Positions 7,426-14,450 of a DNA stretch of 39,512 bases are shown here, piece after piece. The stretch is from Haloechinothrix alba. GTDB taxonomy: Bacteria; Actinomycetota; Actinomycetes; Mycobacteriales; Pseudonocardiaceae. Under the pieces are notes generated by a model, which had not been told where the DNA came from, did no database searches, and worked only from the letters and a program-made list of their open reading frames with translations. The position numbers were made by a program, and so were the translations under genes. Numbering within the stretch: position 1 is the first letter of the stretch; each line of letters starts with the position of its first letter. The stretch lies in NCBI RefSeq assembly GCF_900188115.1, contig NZ_FZNW01000025.1, positions 1 through 39,512 of the forward strand. The letters are read 5' to 3'.

Positions 7426-8778
7426 TCAGGTCTCGGGTGGCAGGAAACCGGGAATCCACCGTTCGGCGATCGCGCGGATGGGAAACTCCGCCTCGAGCTG
7501 GCAGAGGATACCGGTGTTACCGGCGGCGGCGCGATGGATCATCAGGTACTCGGCCGGCAGGTTCAGCGACCGCGCGGTCTGAAAGTCCGAGCCGCGTGCG
7601 TCACCGACCCGCGTCGCCTGCTTCTGCATCCAGCGGCGGGTGAAGCGGAACGTTGTGCCTGCGAGCGGCTCGCTGAACGGTGCGAGGTAGGCCAGCACGT
7701 CGTCGGCAGCGACATCGGTGTCCGGCCGGACGAACCGGTGCGCGCGCAGGGCGGCCATCAGCTCAGCGGGACGTTCCTCGAGCGCGAGCCTGGTGATCGC
7801 GCCGAGCCCGTACGGGATGCCGTCCGGCAACCGAAGGCAGGCGCCGAAGTCGATGACGCACAGGCGGTTGTCGTCGGTGACCATGAAGTTGCCCGGATGC
7901 GGGTCCGAGTGCATGCGACTGGCACGGGCGGGAGCGGAGTACAGGAACTCGGTCAGCAACCTACCGGCCTCGTTGCGCCGCGCATGCTCGCCATCGGCGA
8001 TGATCGCCGAAAGCGGGGTGCCCGTGACCCACTCGGTGACGATGACCTTCGGCGCGCTCGCGACGACCCGTGGCACGACGAACTCGGGGTCGTCCGCGAA
8101 TGCGGTGGCGAACGCTCGCTGATGCTCGGCCTCGATACGGTAGTCGAGCTCTTCATCCATGCGGTCGGCGAGCTCGTTCAGCAGCGGCTTCACCTCGGTG
8201 CCCGGAACGATGGCCTGGATCAGCCTGCTGAACCGCATGAGCTGTCGCAGGTCGCTGCGCAGGGCTTCGTCGGCGCCCGGGTACTGGATCTTCACGGCGA
8301 CCTCGCGACCGTCGTGCCACACGGCGCGATGAACCTGCCCGATGCTCGCCGCGGCCATCGGTTCGTCGCCGAATTCGGCGAACCGGCGTCGCCAGGACGT
8401 GCCGAGCTGCTCGGTCAGCACGCGACGGGCCTGCCGTGTCGACATGGGCGGCGCCGCGGTCTGCAGCTTGGTGAGCGCCTCACGGTACGGCGCCGCGTAG
8501 GCGTCCGGGATCGCCGCCTCGAACACGCTGAGGACCTGCCCGAACTTCATCGCGCCACCCTTGAGCGTGCCGAGCACGTCGAACAGCTGCTCGGCGGCGC
8601 GGGCGGAGAGCTCGGCATTGACCTCATCGGAGTGCCGCCCGCCGAGTCGCCGCCCCCAGCCACTGACGGCGCGACCGGCGATGCCCAGAGGCAGGCTGGC
8701 GAGCTTGGCCGTGCGCGCCGCGGAGGTGTGCGGAAGCGTGCGCTCGCCTTCCTCGACACTGTCGTCAGGTTCGGTCAC
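7426..8778 (-). CDS. ABC1/AarF (UbiB-like) atypical kinase family protein
   Basis: 450 residues, matching Rv3197 in type and place. Family features are the KxGQ motif (KFGQ, 78-81), the Ala-rich nucleotide loop in AAASIGQVHRA, the lysine in VAVKIQYPG, the catalytic segment SDPHPGNFM and VIDFGA in place of DFG. UbiB-like proteins are ATPases linked to lipid or quinone metabolism; the role of this actinobacterial branch is unsettled, though the mycobacterial homologue has been linked to intrinsic drug resistance alongside whiB7. The GTG start at 8778 is chosen because residues start just before VTEPDD; GAGG lies close upstream. An ATG further upstream would add 21 unrelated residues. Confidence 0.9.
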   Translation of the reverse strand: MTEPDDSVEEGERTLPHTSAARTAKLASLPLGIAGRAVSGWGRRLGGRHSDEVNAELSARAAEQLFDVLGTLKGGAMKFGQVLSVFEAAIPDAYAAPYREALTKLQTAAPPMSTRQARRVLTEQLGTSWRRRFAEFGDEPMAAASIGQVHRAVWHDGREVAVKIQYPGADEALRSDLRQLMRFSRLIQAIVPGTEVKPLLNELADRMDEELDYRIEAEHQRAFATAFADDPEFVVPRVVASAPKVIVTEWVTGTPLSAIIADGEHARRNEAGRLLTEFLYSAPARASRMHSDPHPGNFMVTDDNRLCVIDFGACLRLPDGIPYGLGAITRLALEERPAELMAALRAHRFVRPDTDVAADDVLAYLAPFSEPLAGTTFRFTRRWMQKQATRVGDARGSDFQTARSLNLPAEYLMIHRAAAGNTGILCQLEAEFPIRAIAERWIPGFLPPET

Positions 8779-8908
8779 AACCTCGATTCTGCCTTCTCGG
8801 CGGCGATGCGCCCAGGAGGGATACACACTGCATGGATACACCCGGCATCGTGGTGGCCGTTGCCGGGTGCGGATCCTCCGGCGTGCGGTCGGCGCTGTGG
8901 CGCGCTGC

Positions 8909-9976
8909 TCACCGTCTGGTGCGGCACCCGCAACGTGCGTGCGGCTGCCAGGTACGCTGCCGCAGCCGGCCGCCGAAGACGTCCAGCTCCAGGGTGGTGT
9001 TCCAGGTAGGGCACGGCTCGTGGTCGGACCACAGGGTGCGAACCGCCTGGCCGACCGCCAGTGCTGCGACCGCCCTGGTGCTGACCGGCCCCGCGGGGCG
9101 GGGCAGGCCTGCGAGCCGGCCGGCGACCCACGGCCAGCCGCTGTCCCGTTCGGCGCGATGCAGGTCGGCGCAGTGCAGGCAGCTCGTCCTGCCGGGTACG
9201 ACGAGGGGACCGACGATGCCGGTGCCGTCGCGCACGCGGACGGGCAGGTGCGGTATCCGCTCGCTCATGAGCCGGTGTACCAGTTCGGGCGAGGGCACCT
9301 CCGCGTCGGTGATCACGGCCAGGTCGGGATACCGGTCCGACGGCACGGGCGCGGTCTCGGTCGTGGGGTTGGCGTCCCGGACGGCGTCGACGACGGCCGC
9401 GTGCCGCGGGCGCCCGAGATCCCCCGACCGGTCGCCGCGGGTGACGTCGGCGGTGGCCATCGTCCCCGTGGTTTCGACGGCGACGTGTCCGATGCCCGCG
9501 GTGGCGAGTCCGGTGGCGACCGCCCGGCAGAGTGGTCCGTCCCCGTGCACGAGCATCATGCTGTGCGCGCAGCGCTCGGGGAGACCGGCACCACCGAGTG
9601 GCCGTGTCCCGGATACTCGCGTTCCCCACAGTGCGGTGTCGGAGGGGCAGCCGTGCGGGATGTGGTGCGTGGCGGCGTCGTCGACGAGGCCACGTTCGGT
9701 GAGCTCGGTCAGTACTCGACGTAGCTGCGCACGGTCCGTTGTATCCAGCTCCGCGAGCAGAGCGGTCAGGCCGTTGGTGCCGTCGAGGGCACAGAGCACG
9801 GCGGCCAATCCGGACGAGACCCCACTGATCACCACGGCGTGGCGCGGATCGAGCCCGACCTGCAACTCGGTGTCTCCGCGCCGGAACGCCCCGATGCCGG
9901 GCACCAGCCGCGGTCTGCTCGGCAGCCGGGTGCCGGCTTGTGTCGGGTGAGTTCCGGTGTGCTGTGCGTTCGTCAT
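8909..9976 (-). CDS. ThiF/E1-like protein (TOMM leader-peptide-binding-type), Rv3196-like
   Basis: 355 residues. The first 110 (GIGAFRRGDTELQVGLDP, then a helical winged-helix-like part) resemble the leader-peptide-recognition region of ThiF-like partner proteins in thiazole/oxazole peptide pathways. A Rossmann-like segment follows (MLVHGDGPLCRAVATGLATAGIGHVAVE, about 141-168). The glycine loop is degenerate (GDGPLC instead of GxGGxG), so ATP use is doubtful. Two cysteine pairs, C266/C269 and C349/C351, make a likely zinc site. No precursor peptide, YcaO or dehydrogenase gene is near, so a natural-product role is not supported. Its fixed place beside the peptidase and ABC1 genes suggests a housekeeping function. 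Confidence 0.75.
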   Translation of the reverse strand: MTNAQHTGTHPTQAGTRLPSRPRLVPGIGAFRRGDTELQVGLDPRHAVVISGVSSGLAAVLCALDGTNGLTALLAELDTTDRAQLRRVLTELTERGLVDDAATHHIPHGCPSDTALWGTRVSGTRPLGGAGLPERCAHSMMLVHGDGPLCRAVATGLATAGIGHVAVETTGTMATADVTRGDRSGDLGRPRHAAVVDAVRDANPTTETAPVPSDRYPDLAVITDAEVPSPELVHRLMSERIPHLPVRVRDGTGIVGPLVVPGRTSCLHCADLHRAERDSGWPWVAGRLAGLPRPAGPVSTRAVAALAVGQAVRTLWSDHEPCPTWNTTLELDVFGGRLRQRTWQPHARCGCRTRR

Positions 9977-10174
9977 CACCCCGGATGGTGCATGCTCCCG
10001 GCGAACGTCCTGCCCGGCAACCTGCGGGTTGTCCACACTCCGGCGCGCGAGCGTTACGGAGGTACAGGGCAGGTACCGGGCAGGTACAGCACAACCGCAC
10101 ATCCGGGGGAAGTCGTGGTGGCTCTTCGGATGCGTTCCGGTGGAGCTGTCATGGGCGCGTCGTAGTGTGGGGAC

Positions 10175-10834
10175 GTGCCTGACTCGCCCAACCCCAGAAT
10201 CGGCCCCAGAACCGGCTCCAGTACGACAAGCGCCGCTGCTCCGTCGGCCACCCGGGTCGAGGTCCGGCGCAGCAAGCGCCGCCGCCGTACCGTCTCGGCA
10301 TACATGGATGGCGGCACCATGGTGGTGCTGATCCCGGACCGGATGTCCCGCACGGAGGAGCAGCACTGGGTCGCCGAGATGGAACGCAAGTTGCTGCGCA
10401 GCGCGAAACGGAAGGCCTCGCCCGCGCGCGAGTCGGATGAGGCGCTGATGGCGCGTTGCCGCGAGCTGAGCCTGCGGTACCTGGACGGCACCTGCGAGCC
10501 GGCGAGCGTGCGATGGGTGGCGCCGATGCGCACCAGGTGGGCCTCGTGTACCCCCACGCAGGGCACCATCCGCGTCAGCGAGCGGCTCCGCGACGTACCC
10601 GCGTGGGTACTGGACTACGTGCTCGTGCACGAGCTCGCTCACCTGCGGGTTTCCGCGCACGACGCCGAGTTCTGGGCGTTGTGCGGCCGCTACCCGAAGA
10701 CCGAGCGTGCGATCGGCTACCTCGAGGGGCTCTCGGCTGCCGCAGGCTTGGGCATCACGGGTGTGGACGACGAATCCGCAGCAGAACCCGACGCCGGCCC
10801 CGCAACCGGCACCGACGGCGAGCGCCCGGCGTGA
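10175..10834 (+). CDS. YgjP-like (DUF45) zinc metallopeptidase
   Basis: 219 residues. The zinc site is intact: HELAH at 152-156 with the third ligand H162 in SAHDAEFW, and the conserved WGSC-like segment RWASC near 121-125, typical of YgjP/M48-like peptidases. A basic patch, RRSKRRRR, lies at 31-38; no signal peptide, so probably cytoplasmic. The GTG at 10175 is chosen because TAGTGT (10163-10168) is a -10 box placed for a leaderless message. Its stop is four bases from the stop of the opposite-strand zincin gene. Substrate unknown. Confidence 0.88.
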   Translation: MPDSPNPRIGPRTGSSTTSAAAPSATRVEVRRSKRRRRTVSAYMDGGTMVVLIPDRMSRTEEQHWVAEMERKLLRSAKRKASPARESDEALMARCRELSLRYLDGTCEPASVRWVAPMRTRWASCTPTQGTIRVSERLRDVPAWVLDYVLVHELAHLRVSAHDAEFWALCGRYPKTERAIGYLEGLSAAAGLGITGVDDESAAEPDAGPATGTDGERPA

Positions 10835-10838
10835 CCGG

Positions 10839-12281
10839 TCAGCGCGCCTCGCCGCCCTGTTCGCCGCCCTGGTCGCCGCCCTGGCTGCCCTGGTCGCCGT
10901 CATCGCCGTCGCCGGGTGCCGGGCCGCCGGTGTCCTGCTCGCCGGTGCCGGAATCCTCCACCGGGCCGCCCGCGTCCTGCTCGGTGCGCAGCAACTCGGC
11001 CATGGGGTCCATGTCCGCGTGCTCGCCCTGCCCGAGCCGCTCGGCGAACTCCTCGGGATTGTCGAGGTCATCGGCGGTGGGGATGAGGTCGGGATGGGCC
11101 CACAGCCCGTCACGCTTGCTCATCCCGTGACGCAGGCCGACCTGGCTCCACAGCGAGGAGGCCGCGCGGAGCTTGCGCGGCCGCAGCTCCAGTCCGACCA
11201 GCGTGGCGAAGGTCTGCTCGGCGGGACCACCGGTGGCGCGCCTGCGGCGCAGCGTCTCGCGCAGCGCCTCGGCACCGGGCAGCCGGTCGCCGATGGCCTC
11301 GGCGACCACGACGTCGACCCAGCCCTCGACGAGTGCCAGTAGCGTTTCCAGGCGGGTCAGCGCGACCTGCTGCTCCGCCGAGGTTTGCGGTTCGAACAGG
11401 CCGGAGGACATGGCTTCCTCGATACTCGCCGGGTTCGACGGGTCGATCTTGCTGGCCAGCTGCTCGATGGCCGCGGTGTCGACCGTGATGCCGTGCGCGA
11501 ACTCCTCGACGGTGTCCAGCAGCCGCTGGCGCAGCCACGGCGCGTGCGCGAACAGGCGCTGGTGCGCCGCCTCGCGCGCGGCCAGGAAGACCAGTACCTC
11601 GCTGCTCGGTCGTTCGAGCCCCTCGGTGAACTTCTCGATGTTCGCGGGCAGCAGTGCGGACGTGGCGTCCGGGCCGAGCGGCAGACCGACCTCGGTCGAG
11701 GTCAGCACGTCCGCGCCGAGCTGGGCGAGCGCGTTACCGAGCTGCGAGCCGAAGGCCATCCCACCCATCTGGTCGACCATCGACAGCAGCGGCCCCGCGG
11801 CCTGCTTCGCCTCCTCCGGCAGCGCGCCAGTCCACGCGCTGGCGATCTGCTTGGCGACCGGGTCGCACAGCCGCTGCCAGGTCGGCAGGGTCTTCTCCAC
11901 CCAGTCCCCTGCCGACCAGGCCTCGGTGCTCGTCGCGCCCGCTGGCAGCGTGGTGGCCGCGTCGAGCCACAGCTCGGCCAGATGCGCGGAATCACGAACG
12001 GCCTTGGCCGAGTCCGCGGACACCGATGTGCTGGTGAACCCCACCTGCTTGCCACCTTCGCCTGCCAGGCGTTGCATGGCGATCTGTTTGGCGAGGTCGT
12101 AGTTGACCGGCCCACTCGACTGCCCTGCCTGGCTGAGCATCTGCCCGAGCTGGCTGAGCATCTGCCCGAGTTGGCTGAACGGATCGGAACCTTGCGACTG
12201 CTGCCCGGACTGGTCGGACGGATCGTTCTCGCCGTATCGATCGGGGTCCGGCATGCCGAAACCGAACGGGGGGTTGCTCAT
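10839..12281 (-). CDS. DUF2342 zinc-dependent metalloprotease-like protein (Rv3195-like)
   Basis: 480 residues, of the actinobacterial zincin-like family represented by Rv3195. The metal-site segment is REAAH at 236-240 with the downstream LVEGWVD. The N-terminus is low complexity (SQLGQMLSQLGQMLSQ), produced by a perfect 21-base tandem duplication at 12129-12170, and the C-terminus is acidic and Gly-rich (GDGDDGDQGSQGGDQGGEQ). The ATG at 12281 has GGAGG four bases upstream. It is divergent from the PDZ/Lon-like gene with 123 bases between starts. Peptidase activity has not been shown for the family as far as I know. Confidence 0.88.
   Translation of the reverse strand: MSNPPFGFGMPDPDRYGENDPSDQSGQQSQGSDPFSQLGQMLSQLGQMLSQAGQSSGPVNYDLAKQIAMQRLAGEGGKQVGFTSTSVSADSAKAVRDSAHLAELWLDAATTLPAGATSTEAWSAGDWVEKTLPTWQRLCDPVAKQIASAWTGALPEEAKQAAGPLLSMVDQMGGMAFGSQLGNALAQLGADVLTSTEVGLPLGPDATSALLPANIEKFTEGLERPSSEVLVFLAAREAAHQRLFAHAPWLRQRLLDTVEEFAHGITVDTAAIEQLASKIDPSNPASIEEAMSSGLFEPQTSAEQQVALTRLETLLALVEGWVDVVVAEAIGDRLPGAEALRETLRRRRATGGPAEQTFATLVGLELRPRKLRAASSLWSQVGLRHGMSKRDGLWAHPDLIPTADDLDNPEEFAERLGQGEHADMDPMAELLRTEQDAGGPVEDSGTGEQDTGGPAPGDGDDGDQGSQGGDQGGEQGGEAR
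12129..12170. repeat. 21-base tandem duplication within the DUF2342 gene
   Basis: The 21-base unit beginning CTGGCTGAGCATC occurs twice without a gap (12129-12149 and 12150-12170). It encodes the in-frame repeat LGQMLSQ LGQMLSQ in the disordered N-terminus, so the gene stays open. This is a replication-slippage type duplication and probably neutral. Confidence 0.9.
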
Positions 12282-12404
12282 ACCTCCACGGTACGCGGTA
12301 CGGCGGGACCGGTGTGCCGGACGTCGGGTCTCCGCGCGGGCGCTACGTCACCTGTCGGCGAACGCATCGACGAGGCCGAGATGCCGCGCCGTAGGCTGTG
12401 CGTT

Positions 12405-13604
12405 GTGAGCGATTCGGAGGAACGGCACGAGCACACCCGGGCAGCAGGCCAGCAGCAGGGTCAAGTGGACGAGACGCTGCGTGACCCGTACGGCGACCCG
12501 TACGCGCCCGCCCAGCGGCGCGACCGCCGCACCCTGTCCCGGCGCGGATGGACGTTGCTGCTCAGCGCGTTGCTCGCCGCGGCGTTCGCCGCGGTCGGGT
12601 TCACGGTCAGCGTCCCCTACGTCGCCCTCGGTCCCGGCCCGCTGTACGACACCCTCGGGGAGGTCGAGGGGGAACCGGTGATCTCCTTCCACGACGAGGA
12701 CGGCGAGGACGTGGCCGACGAGCTCGCGCACGATACGTCCGGCACGCTGAGCCTGACGACCGTGTCGGTAGCAGACGACGTGACCATGTTCAACGCGCTC
12801 GTCAGGTGGGCCAGCGGCGAGTACGCGCTGGCGCCGCGGGAGCAGTACTTCCGGCCGGGAGTTCCCGAGGAGGAGATCAGGGAAGAGAACATTGCGCAGT
12901 TCGAGAACTCGCAGAGTGCCGCGGAGTCGGCGGCGCTGGGCCTGCTCGGTTACCCGACCGACGTGTTCGTGCAGGAGGTACTGCCGGACCAGCCCGCCGA
13001 CGGGGTCCTGCCCGCGAACGCCGAGCTGCTCAGCATCGAGGGCGCGCCTGTGGAGACGGTGCAGGACGTCCACGACGAGCTCGAGGGCTCCCGGCCCGGA
13101 CAGACCATCGACGTGACGTTCCGCGAGCACGACGAGGACGGCGGCGAGGTCGGCGATGAGCAGTCCGTGCCCCTCGAGCTGGGCGAGCGGGACGACCGTG
13201 AGCAGGGTTTCATGGGTGTGACGCTGAGCGAGCGCGCCGATGTGGACTTCACCGTCGACTTCACGCTTGCCGACGTGGGTGGCCCGTCGGCAGGCGTGAT
13301 GTTCGCACTCGCGATCGTCGACCGGATGACGGAGGACGATCTGGTCGGCGACAGGCATGTCGCCGGCTCCGGGGAGATCAACGCGACCGGGGACATCGGA
13401 CCGATCGGCGGCATCGGGTTCAAGATCGAGGCTGCCGACGATGCCGGGGTCGACGCCTTCCTGGTTCCCGAGCAGAACTGTGCCGAGGCCGCGGCCGCCG
13501 ACCCCGAGAACATGGTGCTGATGGAGGTCGGCTCGCTGTCCGAGGCCGTCGACGCGCTCGAGGCACACAGTGCCGGCCGGGACGTGCCGACATGCCGGGA
13601 GTGA
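12405..13604 (+). CDS. Membrane-anchored PDZ / Lon-like serine protease (Rv3194c-like)
   Basis: 399 residues. A cytoplasmic hydrophilic N-terminus is followed by one transmembrane segment at about 49-69, then an extracytoplasmic region, a PDZ domain (about 185-270, DVFVQEVLPDQPAD) and a Lon-type protease domain. The catalytic Ser-Lys dyad is readable: S295 in GGPSAG and K340 in GIGFKIEAADD, 45 residues apart as in Lon. The acidic surface is marked. The GTG at 12405 is preferred because TAGGCT (12392-12397) gives a leaderless start there; an in-frame ATG at 12381 is the alternative. The homologue in M. tuberculosis lies beside the UPF0182 gene, as here. Confidence 0.92.
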   Translation: MSDSEERHEHTRAAGQQQGQVDETLRDPYGDPYAPAQRRDRRTLSRRGWTLLLSALLAAAFAAVGFTVSVPYVALGPGPLYDTLGEVEGEPVISFHDEDGEDVADELAHDTSGTLSLTTVSVADDVTMFNALVRWASGEYALAPREQYFRPGVPEEEIREENIAQFENSQSAAESAALGLLGYPTDVFVQEVLPDQPADGVLPANAELLSIEGAPVETVQDVHDELEGSRPGQTIDVTFREHDEDGGEVGDEQSVPLELGERDDREQGFMGVTLSERADVDFTVDFTLADVGGPSAGVMFALAIVDRMTEDDLVGDRHVAGSGEINATGDIGPIGGIGFKIEAADDAGVDAFLVPEQNCAEAAAADPENMVLMEVGSLSEAVDALEAHSAGRDVPTCRE

Positions 13605-13652
13605 GGTCCGGGCCCCGCGCCTGAGGACGGCGCCCTGCCGGGGAATGGGGCG

Positions 13653-14294
13653 TCAGGGCTGCAGCGTCGCCTCGAGGGCGCGGAGCAGGTTCGGCGCCAG
13701 GTCCGGGTGTTCGATGACCTCGTCGACGGGGAACTGGTCACCACCGGCATCCCGGTCCCGCGCGCTGTCGTCCGCATCCGCCGACGAGCGCAGGCGCATG
13801 ACGCAGGCGTGCGTCCCGTCCCGGGTGACGGCCGCGACCAGGCGGGCCTCGGTCCGGCGGGGGTGGTCGGCGGCCGCGCGGCGCAACCGCTCGTCGTCCT
13901 CCTGCCCGCCTCCTGTCGAGCCGCCGCTGTCCACGCTGCTTCCGGCGCCCGTGCCGGGCAGGTCCCCTTCCGCGTCCGGGGGCAGCACGATGATCTCCTG
14001 CGCGAGTGCGCAGCCGTGCACCGTCTCCGGCCAGACAATGCCCGCGAGGGCCTCGGCGAGGTCGGAGTCCGGCAGTGACTCCTGCGCGACCGGGGTCAAC
14101 GCGGCATGCGTGTCCAGCTGGTCCTCGAGCTCGGGTTGCTTGGCAAGCAGGCTCGCGGTGTCGACGAGGGCGAACAGCTGCACGGGCTGGTTCCACCCGC
14201 CGGCGGCGAGGAACTCCTCGACCTCCCGTGCCGCGCTGGCCACACTGGTATCGACGCTCGCGTCGGGCGTGTCGGGCGCATCAGGCTCTGCCAT
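13653..14294 (-). CDS. PPA1309 family protein
   Basis: 213 residues, recognised as the small acidic actinobacterial family usually found beside the UPF0182 gene. The conserved core is LAAGGWNQPVQLFALVDTASLL near residue 30 and a segment with WPETVHGCALAQEII. A linker of Gly/Ser (GAGSSVDSGGSTGGGQ) splits it from the C-terminal part (RLVAAVTRDGTHACVMRLR). No membrane segment. The ATG at 14294 follows a GGGGG ribosome site; 57 upstream bases of open frame are not family-like. Function unknown. Confidence 0.82.
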   Translation of the reverse strand: MAEPDAPDTPDASVDTSVASAAREVEEFLAAGGWNQPVQLFALVDTASLLAKQPELEDQLDTHAALTPVAQESLPDSDLAEALAGIVWPETVHGCALAQEIIVLPPDAEGDLPGTGAGSSVDSGGSTGGGQEDDERLRRAAADHPRRTEARLVAAVTRDGTHACVMRLRSSADADDSARDRDAGGDQFPVDEVIEHPDLAPNLLRALEATLQP

Positions 14295-14450
14295 GCCCCC
14301 ATACTGCCAGTGCGGTGGTCGGCGCGAGCGCGACCCGGTTGGGGGCGGCAATGGATAATCCGTACAGTTGAACGATATAGAGGCGCAGCGGCGTAGCAGC
14401 GCGCCGGCCCGCTACGATACTCGGACAAAACAGACACAGGAGCGTGTGCC

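Noticed and set aside
6311-8778. A type IV toxin-antitoxin pair
   Set aside because: The AbiEi-like gene has no adjacent AbiEii nucleotidyltransferase; the neighbour is an ABC1-family protein.
7534-9009. 491-codon plus-strand frame opposite the ABC1 gene
   Set aside because: Complementary shadow of a clear kinase-family gene with all motifs on the minus strand.
9977-11113. Upstream in-frame extension of the ThiF-like gene to 11113
   Set aside because: It would read antisense through the YgjP gene and has no homology; MTNAQ at 9976 is the sensible start.
8909-12281. A thiazole/oxazole-modified peptide biosynthesis cluster around the ThiF-like gene
   Set aside because: No YcaO cyclodehydratase, dehydrogenase, precursor peptide or exporter is present.
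12381-12404. ATG 12381 as the start of the PDZ/Lon-like gene
   Set aside because: TAGGCT at 12392-12397 would lie inside the coding region and fits a leaderless start at GTG 12405; kept only as an alternative.
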